Shown: positions 48,345 through 60,565 of the stretch, piece by piece
Layout: every line of letters starts with the position of its first letter
How positions within the stretch are numbered: position 1 is the stretch's first letter
Source: Delphinapterus leucas
Taxonomy: Eukaryota; Chordata; Mammalia; Artiodactyla; Monodontidae
Length of the DNA stretch: 64,000 bases
Assembly (NCBI RefSeq): GCF_002288925.2
Contig: NW_022098021.1
Span: forward strand, 5,396,138 to 5,460,137
Direction of reading: 5' to 3'
Position numbers and translations under genes: made by a program
Notes under the pieces: generated by a model
Database searches by the model: none
What the model was told of the DNA's origin: nothing
Seen by the model: only the letters and a program-made list of their open reading frames with translations

Positions 48345-48935
48345 TAGAAGGTGAGGTGATGCCCATCATTCCTGGAAGTGTGCCGAGAGCCATATCTAAT
48401 ATGATACCTAATTTATTTGTCACAGCAACACTCTAAGGAAGGTAGCCCTACATTATCTGGAGCCCTAGGTTGTTCGTCTAGTTATGCACACCCTCGTGTA
48501 AAATTTTGGTTCCAGAGCTCGTGGCAAGAAGCAACCAGGAGGAATGAGATGAAAGAAGAAACGGAAGAAAGAAGAGTAAGTTTGTTTCTGGGTTGAATGG
48601 AGGGTCTTGCATTGGCCCTACAAAGGATCTATTTTATCTATAGATTCTTACCACCATAATGCTTAGCTACTGCATAGCTATGAGTAAGTAGTCTTTCATC
48701 TCATGAATATCTCTCCAGCCCTTAAATTACACAAATCTCTCTCTCCCCCTTCAAAAATTGTTACATATTTCCAATGACAATCTATGGGTGAAATGCCTTA
48801 ATGTCACTTTTAAAATACAAAGCGTTGTTTTCCTGAAAATAAGGGACAAGCAGAAGGAATATTTTAATAGGATTCCTGCGAATTCAGTTGAAATACCAAA
48901 TATATAGTAGAATTTTACACATCTTTTATTAATAG
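48345..48935. other. intergenic, unassigned
   Basis: No gene or repeat recognised. Confidence 0.4.
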
Positions 48936-50110
48936 AGAATTTGAACCCACCAATTGGCAAAATCTGACAATACCAAGCATTAGCAAGAATTCGAATCAAT
49001 GGGTAACTCTCGTCCACTGCTAGTGGGAGTCTAAATTGGTATAAACACTTTGGATGATAATTTGCCATCACTTACTGGAGTTGAACATCTGCACACCTTA
49101 CACCAGCAGTTTCAGCCCTGGACACACATACACTTTAGAGAAACTCTGCACACGAGCACCGGGAACCATGAGCAAGAATGTTCGTAGCATTATCGTCTGT
49201 AACATCAAAAGACTGGAGACCATCTGGGGACAATGTCCACTATCAAAAGGATAAACTAGAGTCTATTCATAGCAGTACTCTATTGCTATTTAACCTTTGT
49301 GATGGGTGCTTGTTCATTTTATTATTCTTCTCTAAAATATATAATTATTTTTATACACTGCTGTAAGTATGATGTATTTCACAGTAAAAGAATATTTAAA
49401 AGGCAGTTTGACAGCACAATTCCACCTATGAAGAAGTCTTATCCAAACATTTGAATCTGATTAAGACCCCATTAAAATTCAACTACCAATTTATAGGAAA
49501 CACATGGGACCGTGGAACATGGTAAACAATGACACAAGGATACAGTCTGAAAATGCCAGGCCCTAGTAAAGTTTATAGAACAAATAACCTGGTTTCTTCA
49601 CCAAAAATTTGTAAGAAGAAAGAGAAAGAGAGAGTTAGATGGTTGACCTTTAGGTTAAAAGAAAACTAACAGATACATCAAGCAATTGCAGTGTGCAATG
49701 TGAGGATTTTTTTGGCTTCTGACTTAAGCAAAGTGAAAAACGTGTATAGAATAATCAAGAAAATGTGACCACAGATTTTATCTTTGATGTTAAATAATTA
49801 TTATTCAAAATTTTCTATGTTCACTAATGATATTGTTACGTATTTTTAAAATAGTTCCTATCTTTGTAGAAGTGCCTGTGAAATATTTACGGGTAAAATA
49901 TAAAATGGGGAGGTTGAGGGAGGAATAGAAAATGACAGCTAATGAGTAGAGGGTTTCTTTTGGGATGATGAAAATGTTCTAAAATTAGATTACGGTGATG
50001 GTTGCACAATTCTGTAAATATACTAAAAACCATTGAATTGTACACCAAATAAGCGAACTATATGGCCTGGCAATTAGATCTCAAAAAAGCTGTTTAAAAT
50101 GATAGAAAAT
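48936..50110 (+). mobile_element. old L1 fragments, forward, discontinuous
   Basis: 48940-49400 (CCACTGCTAGTGGGAGTCTA, TAAACACTTTGGATGATAAT) and 49915-50105 (GGTGATGGTTGCACAATTCT, CATTGAATTGTACACCAAAT) are L1M 3' segments. The interval between is unassigned. Confidence 0.65.
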
Positions 50111-50534
50111 TTGAGATTTTCTTCAAAATTATTTGATGTGGAGGATTTGAGTGGAGGAATCAAAATTGACCATGTGTGAGTAATATCAAACCTAAGTGAC
50201 AGTGACATAAGCTCATTATACTTCTCTTAGAAATTTTCTATAATAAAAAGATTTGGGGGAAAAAAGATTCTGAAACGATGGATTAGTGAAGTCATCCTGA
50301 ACGTGCAGAAGATAACTACCCTTCCTTAGATATCATCAGCTACTCTTTACTGTCATCTTACTAACCCACCTAAACGAGGTGAACTATAGCATAACCTTGG
50401 GAACTGTTTCCAAGATGCAAACTTGGTGGCACACAGGTGAACTGCAAACCTCTGATGGCAGAATTTTGTGATAACTGTTTATGTCTAAGATGATTTTAAA
50501 ATAATCATCTCCTTACAATTCTTGGCAACAGAAA

Positions 50535-50990
50535 ATGTATTAGTTTGGTAAGGCTGCTGTAACAAAGTACCACAAACTGAATGGCTTAAACAATGGAAAT
50601 GTATTGTCTCATGGTTCTGGAGGCTAGAGATTTGAGTAAGTTTCCTTCTGAGAGCGTTGTGGGAGAATCTGTCCCATGCCTCGGTGCTTCTAGCTTCTGG
50701 GGCCTTACTGAAAATCTTTGGCATTCTTTGGCTTCTCCTGTATCACCTTGATCTCTGTCTTCATCGTCACATGATATTCTCCCTGTGTGCGTGTGTCTCT
50801 GTGTTCAAATTTCCTCTTTTTATGAGGACACCAGTCATACTGGATTAGAACCCACCCTAATGACTTCACTGTAACTTGATTGCCTCTGTAAAAACCCTAT
50901 TTCCATATAAGGTCACATTCTGAGGTACAGGGGGTTAGGATTCCAAAATATTTGGGGGATAGGTGAGGGGGAATGCAATCTAACACATAA
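50535..50990 (-). mobile_element. LTR-type repeat (MaLR-like), reverse
   Basis: GTAAGGCTGCTGTAACAAAG, CATGGTTCTGGAGGCTAGAG, TTTATGAGGACACCAGTCAT and GGTCACATTCTGAGGTACAG: complement of the family at 14445-14990. Solitary and non-coding. Confidence 0.6.
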
Positions 50991-51167
50991 TAGATAGGTT
51001 TCAAAATCAATGCCTAGAAAATAATTCATATGATTCTTCTACAGATTAGTTGTTAGCTGCTATACTGAATAGATTTCAAGTGTATATTTTGTTTTACAAA
51101 GAAGTATAACATGGATGACTTAGAAGTTAACACAAAAAATGGGAACAATTAAAAATGATGCTTTCAT

Positions 51168-51315
51168 AAACAACAAGGTCCTATAACAGAAAAGAATGTG
51201 TATATGTGTGTGTATATATATACATATATATATAACTGAATCACTTTGCTGTACAGAAGAAATTAACACAACGTTGTAAATCAACTATACTTCAATTTTT
51301 TAAAAATTATGCTTT
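51168..51315 (+). mobile_element. short L1 tail with TSD
   Basis: AACAACAAGGTCCTATAACA to CAACTATACTTCAATTTTTT. Flanks ATGATGCTTTCA / ATTATGCTTTCA form the TSD. Confidence 0.85.
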
Positions 51316-51381
51316 CAAAGAGTTTGGGGTAAAAAGGATACAAAACTATATAGTATAACCTGTGTTAGGTTAAAGTATATA

Positions 51382-51383
<2 letters not shown>

Positions 51384-51426
<43 letters not shown>
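51384..51426 (+). repeat. (TA)n microsatellite
   Basis: About 20 TA units; likely unstable. Confidence 0.95.
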
Positions 51427-51432
<6 letters not shown>

Positions 51433-51538
51433 CCCTAAATGACTGGAAGGCAGTACACCAAAATGCAAACTGGTTATGTCTGGCTTGGCATTAGGAATGA
51501 GATGGAATGGTTTCTCCAGTTAGAAATCTAAGGCTCAG

Positions 51539-51647
51539 TACCTGCTGTATAGCACAGGGAACTCTACTTCACTTTGCTACTCTACTTCACTTCACTTTAC
51601 AACATTGTAAACCAACTATACCCCCATTAAAAAAAAAAAGAAAGAAA
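51539..51647 (+). mobile_element. very short L1 tail with TSD
   Basis: GCTGTATAGCACAGGGAACT to CAACTATACCCCCATTAAAA. Exact 16-bp TSD GAAATCTAAGGCTCAG at 51523-51538 and 51648-51663. The middle holds a local duplication of TACTTCACTT. Confidence 0.9.
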
Positions 51648-51659
51648 GAAATCTAAGGC

Positions 51660-51900
51660 TCAGAGCTGTTGGGTGACACACCCAAGGTCTTTCAGCTAGT
51701 AAGAGGCTAATGGAATTCAGATTGGCTTGAATCCATTCTCCTTTAAACCATTATGCCTCAGTATAATAATTGCTACCATGTGAGTGCCTATAATGTGCCA
51801 AACATCCTACTAATCACTTTACAACTATTATCTCTCTTAATTCTCATTACAATCCCATAAATTAGGTACCATTATTCCCATTCCAAAGAAGTCTAATAAG
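51660..51900 (-). mobile_element. MIR SINE pieces
   Basis: CACCCAAGGTCTTTCAGCTA and GTGAGTGCCTATAATGTGCC ... TAGGTACCATTATTCCCATT, reverse MIR; the two blocks are out of normal order and may be two copies. Confidence 0.75.
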
Positions 51901-52042
51901 AACATAAATCCTGAAGCAGGGAGAGATTGATGATTCAAGAGGTCAAAGGAAGGATTTCATGGAAAGAAGACAAGTTATGAAGATGGTGGCATCTGTTGTC
52001 GTGACGACTTGGCCCAACTTAAATTGTCAAAAGTAACTAAGG

Positions 52043-52159
52043 GGACTTCCCTGGCGGTCCAGTGGTTAAGACTCTGAGCTTCCACTGCAGGGGATGCTGG
52101 TTCAATCCCTGATCGGGGAACTAAGATCCCCGCGTGCCATGCTGTGCAGCCAAAAAAAA
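52043..52159 (+). mobile_element. cetacean CHR SINE, short form
   Basis: GGGACTTCCCTGGCGGTCCA head, A tail; exact TSD AAAGTAACTAAGG at 52030-52042 and 52160-52172. Confidence 0.95.
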
Positions 52160-52172
52160 AAAGTAACTAAGG

Positions 52173-52560
52173 ATATAGAAGATTTGGACAACATAATTAA
52201 CAAGGAAGAAGTTTACATACCTATTTGAATCGGTATCTTACAAGCAGAGAAAATATCTCCATTTTGAACTTCCAAGTCACTTTAAAAATATTGATCGTAT
52301 ACTAGGTCACAGAAATTAATCTCAAAAGAATACATTATACTCTCTCATCACACTACAGTAAAGCCAAAAAGTTAATTATAAATCCGAATCCCAAATCTGG
52401 GAAGTTTGTGAACACTCTGCTAAGTGATATTAGGCTCAAGGAGGAAATCATGAATTCAGTAACCAACAATACATAAAATAATGAAAATAAAAACAAAATC
52501 GAAGGAAAGAGGTAGAGTTTTAGCAAATCAAGAAAGTCTTAACACCCAGCTAATTAACAT
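52173..52560 (+). mobile_element. old L1 ORF2 fragment, forward
   Basis: TATACTAGGTCACAGAAATT, GCCAAAAAGTTAATTATAAA and GGCTCAAGGAGGAAATCATG resemble the L1 ORF2 endonuclease-to-RT region. Diverged, no frame. Confidence 0.55.
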
Positions 52561-52903
52561 ACGTCAGACAAATGGAATAGAAAAGAGTGAGCCTGTGGGA
52601 GGGGGGTTATGAGAGAGCAAACTTAGGTTCATTTACATATCAAGGAAGACCGAAAGCGACTCTCCTAGCCCAGTATCCAGCAAAGAGGAAAGGACCTGGG
52701 GGAGCCACAACACTGAAGGGGCAAGGGGAAGAAGGGGACTAATTGGTGGGGGAGGGCAGGATAGCCTCCTAACACCCTGCCCCCTAAGGAACCAGGGAAT
52801 GAGGACTTCAGGAAGGGCAAAGACAGGGAGGCCAGGTCAGTGCAGGTTGGCCCAAAGCCTAGCAGTGGAATTTTTAGAGCTAAAAAAAGGACTTGCTTTT
52901 CTT

Positions 52904-53062
52904 TCTTTCTTTCTTTCTACAATTAATTAATTAATTTAATTTTATGGTTTTTTGGCCACGCCGTGCAGCTTGTGGGGATCTTAGTTCCCTGGCTGGGGAT
53001 TGAACCCTGGCCCCGGCAGTGAAAGCGCTGAGTCCTAACCACTGGACCACCAGGGAATTCCC
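52904..53062 (-). mobile_element. cetacean CHR SINE, short form
   Basis: Tail region with (CTTT)n and TAATTAATTAAT on the left, body GGCCACGCCGTGCAGCTTGT, head CACCAGGGAATTCCC. Exact 20-bp TSD at 52884-52903 and 53063-53082. Confidence 0.95.
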
Positions 53063-53179
53063 AAAAAGGACTTGCTTTTCTTGTCCACAGGGCTCAGGAG
53101 TACCACAGGCTGCTAAAGCATAGAAGGGCAGTTTAGCTGGGGCCTGAATCCCATCCAGACAGAAGAGCAGAAAGTTCTG

Positions 53180-53900
53180 ATCAGAAGAGACTGAGAATCA
53201 AAAAGACAGTTAACAAGTGTTGGTGAGGATGTAGGGAAATCAGAATCCTCATACCTTGCTGGTGGACACTGAAAATGTTGCAACTGCTTTGGGAAACAGT
53301 CTGGCAGTTTCTCACAAGATTAAACATAGGGTCACTGTATGACTTGGCAGTTCCACTGCTAGGTACATACCCAAGCGCGATGAAAACGTATGTCCGTACA
53401 AAAACTTGTACGTGAATGTTCTTGTCAATTTTATTCATCATAGCCAAAAAGTGGAAACAGCCCAAATGCCCATCAAATGATGAATGGGAAAACAAAATGT
53501 TGGTGTATCCATACAATGGAATATTATTGGACCAAAAAAAGGAAAGATAGATGCTGTAACATGGTGAACCTTAAAAATATTAAGCTAAGTGAACGAAACC
53601 AGTCACAAAAAACCACATATGATATGATTCCATTAATATGAAATGTCCACAATAGGCAAATTAATAGAGACCAAAAGCAGGGCTGGAGAGCGGCGGGGCG
53701 GGCGGTGTGTATTGTAGATGAGGATTGACTGCTAATGGGGTCTGAGGTTTCTTTCTGGGTGGTGATAAAATTTTCTTAACTTAGGTCATGGTGATGATTG
53801 CACAACTCTGGGAATACACTATAACCACTGAATTGTAAGTTTCAAGTGAGTGACTTTGGTGGTATGGGAATTTAATCTCAGTAAATACATTTTTTTTAAC
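53180..53900 (+). mobile_element. L1 3' part, forward
   Basis: TTAACAAGTGTTGGTGAGGA, GGCAGTTTCTCACAAGATTA, CCATACAATGGAATATTATT and GGTGATGATTGCACAACTCT: L1M ORF2 end and 3' UTR. Confidence 0.8.
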
Positions 53901-54131
53901 AAAAAAAAAAGGAAGAAAGAAACTGAGAATTGTATGCATGCAAGAGTCAGCAGCAGAAGTAACCTTGGGTTTAAAAAAGGAATCATTTGATTCAGGACCC
54001 AACCCAACTAAGGAAACTACCCCGGGCACCTCATAGGTCCTCAGAGAAGACAGTAACTAACAAACTGCTCTACTGCTAGTTTTGCAGTTTTCGCTTTGTT
54101 CTTATTTCTCTTGTAGTTTCTCGAAGTAAAA

Positions 54132-54328
54132 TTTTTTTTTTTTTTTTGGTGCAGTACGCGGGCCTCTCACTGTTGTGGCCTCTTCCGTTGCAGAGCACAG
54201 GCTCCGGACGCGCAGGATCAGCGGCCCATCCGCTGCGCGGCATGTGGGATCTTCCCGGACCGGGGCACAAACCCGTGTTCCCTGCATCGGCAGGCGGACT
54301 CTCAACCACTGCGCCACCAGGGAAGTCC
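54132..54328 (-). mobile_element. cetacean CHR SINE, long form
   Basis: Reverse SINE, GTGCAGTACGCGGGCCTCTC to CCACCAGGGAAGTCC; TSD TCGAAGTAAAA / TTGAAGTAAGA at 54121-54131 and 54329-54339. Confidence 0.93.
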
Positions 54329-54339
54329 TTGAAGTAAGA

Positions 54340-55225
54340 TATTTAAAACTATAAACATAGTTTGTGTTTGGTAACAAGATAGTAGCAGTAAAGCTCGTGG
54401 CGTTTTCCTCTGTGGGTCTGGGTGGTGAGTGGGGAGAGCAGATGATGGAAGAAAGGAAACACTCTTTTGGGCTGTGGAGGAATAAAAGGAGTGGCCCCAG
54501 CTCAGCGCCAAGAAGTTGATGGAGGAAAAGGGAATGCTAATTAGTTGTGGGTTTCCCACTCTTCCTACACAAACATGTTCACTTGGGGTCTCTGTGCTGT
54601 CCCCTGCCTACCCAGGGCTCTTTGGTTTTTATCTTTCTCCACTCTCCTCCACGCCCATGCAAAACTTGTAGTCTTAGTTTCTATTCCTTCAGACTTCTCT
54701 TAGGTGGTAGCCAGCTAGTCTGCTGTCTTATTTAACTACAGCCACTGTCTCAGTTGTCTTACCACTCAGATAATACCTCTTAACCCTCCTCACTGGCTCC
54801 ACTTCCTCTTTCTCTCCTGCAGCACTGGTGTTCCATTGAGTTAAAATCTTTTCTCTCCTCTCTGCCCTCCTGGTGATCTCATCTACTTCCAGTACCATCT
54901 CGATGCCAAAGATTCCAGGTTCTCCACCTGCAGTTTATACCTGCCTCACCAACTACATACCCATTTTCGAAATAACCAAAATGTGCTCCTCCTGAGACAC
55001 ACTGCCCCGGTCTCACCAGTCACCCTCGTAGTAATGTCTCTTAAATCTTCACATTCAGTTCGTCACCAGATCTAGATCAGGAGCTGTGTCCTAAATATCT
55101 TTTTACTATGTTCCCTCCCTCCATTCTACCCTCAGTTGCCAATCATTTTCACAACTGTCTTGCCCAGATTATTACCATCACCCCACTACCACCATCACTG
55201 TCCCCTTCTCACTGGGATCACGATG
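54340..55225. other. intergenic, unassigned, pyrimidine-rich
   Basis: 54780-55220 is rich in CT and CTCC blocks and may be an old LINE2-type repeat. No exon recognised. Confidence 0.4.
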
Positions 55226-55229
55226 GCCT

Positions 55230-56040
55230 CTCTAAAACTTTGCTTCAGTAAAGCCTATGATGATGCCACATTTCATGTTATGAAGTGTTAACATTTGCTA
55301 GCCTTCATAGAGCCGGTGGATTCAGACAGAAGTCATCAGTGGATGCTAAGGCAGGTGGTAGGAATAGAATAGTGGTACAATCTCAGAATACCTCCCTACA
55401 AAATATGAATCAATTACAAAGTGATGAAATTGATGACTCTATAGAGGAGAAACCTAGCAGACACCAACTTGACAAGGTGATCAAGGTTAACATCACCTAT
55501 AGGACAGGTCAACATGGCATGTCTCTTGATGGGATGTATTGAGAAGAACACAGTGTCATTTTTGTGGTGTTCTTTCCAAGAATGAATTCCCAGAGTCTGG
55601 TCATGAGGAAACGTGAGCTAGCCTAAAGCTGAGGGTCCTTCCACATAATGTAAGACCTGTACCGTTAACTGTCCAGGATGCAAAAGACTGAGGCATTCAA
55701 ACAACTAAAGAGCCTGAAGAAATATAACAGTGGAATATAACACATATTCCTGAGTAGGATCCTGGACCAGAAAGGGAAAGAGACATTGTTGAAGGCAAAA
55801 TCTGAACGATATCTGTGAAGGGTTCATATCCTAGTTATGTAAGAAGGTGTCTTTGCTTGGGGGAAATACAAACCAGAGGGTTTAGGGGCTAGTCTCTCTC
55901 TATGTGTGTCTGTAAAGAGAGCATGAACACAACAGAATAAATGCAATAAAATGTTAACAGAAGAATCTAGGTGAAGGAGATATGGGAATTTTTTTTACTA
56001 TTCAGATAAATTTTCTGTAAATTTGGGATCATTTCAAAAT
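55230..56040 (+). mobile_element. old L1-type 3' end, forward
   Basis: ACATTTCATGTTATGAAGTG, GATGACTCTATAGAGGAGAA, ATCCTGGACCAGAAAGGGAA and ATCATTTCAAAATAAATTT follow a widespread old L1M 3' end. An 85-codon frame at 55285-55542 is part of it and not a gene. Confidence 0.6.
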
Positions 56041-56051
56041 AAATTTTTAAA

Positions 56052-56370
56052 AAAATTTTAAATTTATTTTTGGCTGCGTTGGGTCTTCATTGCTGCATGC
56101 GGGCTTTCTCTAGTTGCGGAGAGCGGGGGCTACTCTTCTTTGTGGTGCGTGGGCTTCTCATTGCAGTGGCTTCTCTTGTTGCAGAGCATGGGCTCCAGGT
56201 GTGCGGGCTTCAGTAGTTGTGGCTCGCGGGCTCTAGAGCGCAGGCTCAGTGGTTGTGGCACACAGGCTTAGTTGCTCTGCGGCACGTGGGATCCTCCCGG
56301 ACCAGGGCTCCAGCCTGCGTCCCCTGCACTGGCAGGTGGACTCTCAACCACTGTGCCACCAGGGAAGCCC
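56052..56370 (-). mobile_element. cetacean CHR SINE, long form
   Basis: GGCTGCGTTGGGTCTTCATT body, head CACCAGGGAAGCCC; TSD AAAATAAATT-type at 56036 and 56371. It sits on the A-rich end of the old L1. Confidence 0.94.
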
Positions 56371-57225
56371 AAAATAAATTATTTTTTAAAGGAAATTTCT
56401 TGCCTTCCATATGTGCTTTTTCTTTCCTCTGACCTGCAACATGGACATGACAGTAATCCCATTTTGATGATGCAGATAAAGGCAGCATCCTAGGGATGTG
56501 GAGCCACACATGGAAGGTATTTAGGATTCGAATGAGAACCCTGAAAGCCTGGGCTACCTACTACCTATGTACCTCTAGACTGCTGCAGGAGAGAAATAAA
56601 CTTTGATCCTATTTAATCCACTGTATCTTGGAGTCTCTTGGTAACAACAGCCTTGTCTGTACCCTGTTTTTATTTCCACCACTCTTCCGTATAAACCCAA
56701 AGTTAGAGTCATAGTGAACTAGATAATTATGTTCTACCTTGTTTCCATGTCCTGATACCTGATGCTGTTTCTGTCCTCAATGAACCATTTCCCTTTCTCA
56801 CCATTTCCCTTGCCACTTCCAGTCTGCTGAACTCTTAATTCTCCTTCTAGATTTACCCTGGGTCACCCACTCTATCAGTCCCACCTCATCCCAGCTGTGA
56901 GTTACGGATAGCCTATAGCATTTGCATTGTATTTACAACTATTTACATACCATTTACAAGTATTAGGTATTATAAGTAATCTTGAGATGACTTAAAGCAT
57001 ACAGGAGGTTGCACATAGGTTATATGCAAATACCAGGCCCTTTTATATAAGGGACTTGAACATCCTTGGAATTTTATATGCACTGGGGTCCTGAAACCAA
57101 TCCTCTGTGGATACGGAGGGATGACGGTATGGTGGAGCCTGGACTGTGGGCATTCTCCTAGTTCTTCGTTGCTACTTTCACACTATTACCTCCTTTTTTT
57201 CCTCTCTCTGTTAAAAAGAATATTC
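56371..57225. other. intergenic, mostly unassigned
   Basis: 56985-57130 (CACATAGGTTATATGCAAAT, CACTGGGGTCCTGAAACCAA TCC) resembles a MER-type DNA transposon end; the rest is unassigned. Confidence 0.35.
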
Positions 57226-57229
57226 TTTT

Positions 57230-57610
57230 TCTAGCAGAAGTATATATGTTTAATACAAAAAAAAATTAGGAAGTACACACCCATACCCAAATACCTATAA
57301 GTACCAACTAGTAACTACTAACAATTTGATGTTAGTCCATCCAAATTTTTCTCTATGCATGTATGTATACATAGACTTTTTAAAAAATTAATATTTTTAG
57401 AAAATAGGACCATCTTATAATACAATTTTATAGCTTGCTTTAAAAAAAATCAAATGCTGTCCATGTTGATTTTTCTACAAAATTATTTTTAATAGTTAGA
57501 AATTCTATCATATGGATGAATCATAATTTATGTAACCAATCGATGTTCTGGGGCATTTTACAGCTATTTTTATTTTAATTACTATTCAGTTATGGTTGCA
57601 AATTTTAGGA
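57230..57610. repeat. ancient interspersed repeat, family uncertain
   Basis: AGTAACTACTAACAATTTGA, ATAATTTATGTAACCAATCG and neighbouring blocks resemble the repeat at 6222-6475. Confidence 0.4.
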
Positions 57611-57948
57611 CTTAGTTTTTTGAGGCTTTTGAGCTCTACTTACAAATCTTATTTTATTTATAAATCTAATATAGTTTGTCTTGAACTTTAAAACACTCAT
57701 TTTTACTTGTTCTTGGTTAATAATCATCTATAAATTTAAATTATTAATTATAATTTACTATTAAATCTCCCTAAATATTTGTTTTGTCAAATTCTTTTAG
57801 ACATTTCAAATCGTAAGTCACACACTTAGTAAATTTATTCTTCTTTAGCACCTCAAATACCTAATCAATCAATCAGACTTCCTCAGCATTTAAGGAGTAT
57901 TTACATGCATAATAAGGCAAAACTTGTAGATTTAATAATCAGATTCCC

Positions 57949-58083
57949 GGGAATCCCCTGGTGGTGCAGTGGTTAGGACTGTGCGCTTCCACTGCAGGGG
58001 CCCTGGGTTCGATCCCTGGTCGGGAAATTAAAATCCTGCAAGCCGTGCAGCACGGCCCCCCCCAAAAAAGAACAAAAAACCCC
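57949..58083 (+). mobile_element. cetacean CHR SINE, short form
   Basis: GGAATCCCCTGGTGGTGCAG head to GCACGGCC; TSD CAGATTCCC at 57940-57948 and 58084-58092. Confidence 0.93.
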
Positions 58084-58574
58084 CAGATTCCCTTAAATGC
58101 TTAAACATTAATTATAAATTTAATTAGTTAAATATTTCTAAGTATTTCACTTAAAAACATAAGTCTGTCAGATTCTCTTAAACATATCAAATACGAAAAA
58201 TCCAGTACATTATGTATTCCTCTTGATCACTGCCACTCTTTTCTAACTATAACTTCTTACATAACCTTTCATTTCCTGAATCAAGTTGCACCCCAATCTA
58301 GTAACTCTCTTCATTTCTTTGCACCTCTCCATCCAACTGTGATTGTGATGATGTACACCTATCCAACCATCTATCCTCAAAGAACATTGACACCATTGCT
58401 GCCAACCACTGTGATTAAAATGTACCATTCCATTTTCAAGGTTACACCTTGACAGTCCTCTACCTCTGAAATCTTAGATTTCAATACACCAATCTAATAG
58501 CAACTCCCAATCCTTCCCTGGTCTGCACCTTAATTCAAGTCTGATTAGATTTGTGTGATTAAAAATCTGCTGGG

Positions 58575-58848
58575 GAGATTAGGATTGACACATACACACT
58601 ACTATATATAAAACAGATTAATAAGAACCTACTGTATAGCACAGGGAACTCTACTCAATACTCTGTAATGACCTATATGGGAAAAGAATCTAAAAAGGAG
58701 TGGATATATGTAAATGTATAACTGATTCACTTTGCTGCACAGCAGAAACTAACACAACATTGGAAAGCAACTATACTCCAATAAAAGTTAATTAACAAAC
58801 AAACAAACAAACCAAAAAGCCCAAAGACAGAAAGCTGTACTTAAAAAA
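58575..58848 (+). mobile_element. younger L1 3' end
   Basis: AGATTAGGATTGACACATAC to GCAACTATACTCCAATAAAA plus (AAAC)n-rich tail. TSD AAAATCTGCTGGGG / AAAATTCTGCTGGGG at 58561 and 58849. Confidence 0.9.
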
Positions 58849-58863
58849 AAAAATTCTGCTGGG

Positions 58864-59580
58864 GTTAGTCTGGAAGGTGAGCTTCAGCAGCCTTTTAAAG
58901 GAAGGAGAGGGAAGAATATGGTTTGATAGAAAGCAGTATAAAGGATCTGTTATCAATCAGGACGATTGCTATGTGATGGCCCTGCAGGGGAAGATCACCG
59001 GATAAGTCAGGTCACAATGGAAAACTCCTGTCGGGGTGCAGTGAGAGATGAGTTAGTTAAATGAAAGGAGGGGGGGATCAATTTTATATGAGCCCTTTAA
59101 TTTAAAATGGGAATTGGGTGTTATTCTCAGAGCAGCACAAGTTTTCACGCCATGGAAAAGCAGCAGAAATACTGAAACCTTGCCAGTAACATAGAAAGGT
59201 CTAAAGGGTGATTGAGGATTACTCCCCTATGGACAAAACCATTCCTGGGCACTTCTGTCTATGGGGTTTTAAAATAAAGTTTTGGCGAATTTTAATGATG
59301 CTATTAACATTTTAGGGGATGGATCATATTTCATATACTTCAGGTTTCTTTTTTCAATAATCATAAACATAATCCTAAAAAATCCCAGTGTTCCAGCAAC
59401 AGTAACCAAATGTCTTCAGTTACGACTGCAATACTATACACACAGGTATCAAAAACATTTGATTACACCTCCAGATTTATGGTTAACAATGGAAAAAGAG
59501 TCACTTTGCTCCGAATCACTCTCAATTATTCAAGGGATCATTAACCAATTTTGGTTAAAGTTCAAATGGCTCACAACCAG
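58864..59580. other. intergenic, unassigned
   Basis: No gene recognised. A 108-codon frame at 59282-59608 has no recognisable content. Confidence 0.4.
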
Positions 59581-59584
59581 CTTA

Positions 59585-60140
59585 TTCCCCGTGGTAGGCA
59601 GCCTTTAAGACGGTCCCAAGGATCATCCCCAGCTCCTGGTGTAATAACCGCCCCCCTCCCCTGAGTGTAGGCTGGACCTAACGACTCACTTCTAGCACGT
59701 GGAAAATGGCAAGTGATAGGACGACGTTCGGGGATTAGGTTAGGAGATGATGGAGGCTTCCATCTTGCTTGCCCTCTCTTCGTCTCATTCAGGCTCTGAG
59801 GGAATCCACTCAGCTTCTCCACGGAGAGGTCCATCCACAAGGAACCAGTGTCTCTGGCCAAGAGCCAGTGAGGACTTAAGGGAGGCCTGACAGCAGCCTC
59901 ACACATGTGTTCAGAGGGCCACTCCCCCTCCTCCTCCTCCCCCCCCCCCCCCCCCCCCCCTGGGTCTTGGGAGGGCTGCGTCCGTGGGAGACTCTGAGCC
60001 CGAGGGGGCGGAGCGCACCTAAGCCACGCCCAGATTCCTGACCCTGAGGCTGTGAGATAACAGTTGCTCCTTTTTTGAAGCTGCTAAATTTGGGGGGGGG
60101 TGTGTAATCTGTTAAGTAGCAATAGAGAACTAATACACTG
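59585..60140 (+). mobile_element. LTR-type repeat (MaLR-like) containing a poly-C tract
   Basis: CTTTAAGACGGTCCCAAGGA, GAGTGTAGGCTGGACCTAAC, AAGCCACGCCCAGATTCCTG and AGCAATAGAGAACTAATACA match a widespread mammalian LTR-type repeat; subfamily uncertain. No coding region. Confidence 0.55.
59939..59960 (+). repeat. poly-C run (22 C)
   Basis: Uninterrupted C run after a (CTC)n stretch. Such runs are error-prone in sequencing and unstable; the true length is uncertain. Confidence 0.95.
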
Positions 60141-60565
60141 CCGTTTCTTAGTCTATATTGAAACCTGAATAAGTGAATTGAGAAATGTAGGGGACTTTGG
60201 TCAAGCAGGAGATCATTAAATTCTCCTAAAGGAGAAAAAGTTGGAGTGTGTTGAAAGCAAAGAACAATGAGAATTTGTTAGTAATCGTATATCAAAATTA
60301 TATTTTTATTCTAGCATCAATATACAATTTCCTCTGGGCTGACCTTTTTTAGTAGAATGAATGAATTCATGTTGATTCATCCACATTTCCATCTTTAGGC
60401 CCAGGAGCTTGTATTTGTGTACTGGTTGCGATGTGATGTAACTGATGGCTAAAGAAGATGGGAAGAACAAATGGCTCAGGCTAACTGAAATTGAAGCCGT
60501 AGGCGTTCTTGAGATCAAGGGATAGAGGCAATCATCTTTGACTCTACCTTAGAGGTCTCCAGCAC

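Noticed and set aside
55285..55542. 85-codon plus-strand frame without homopolymers
   Set aside because: The surrounding 800 bp follows a widespread old L1-type 3' end, and the frame has no independent support.
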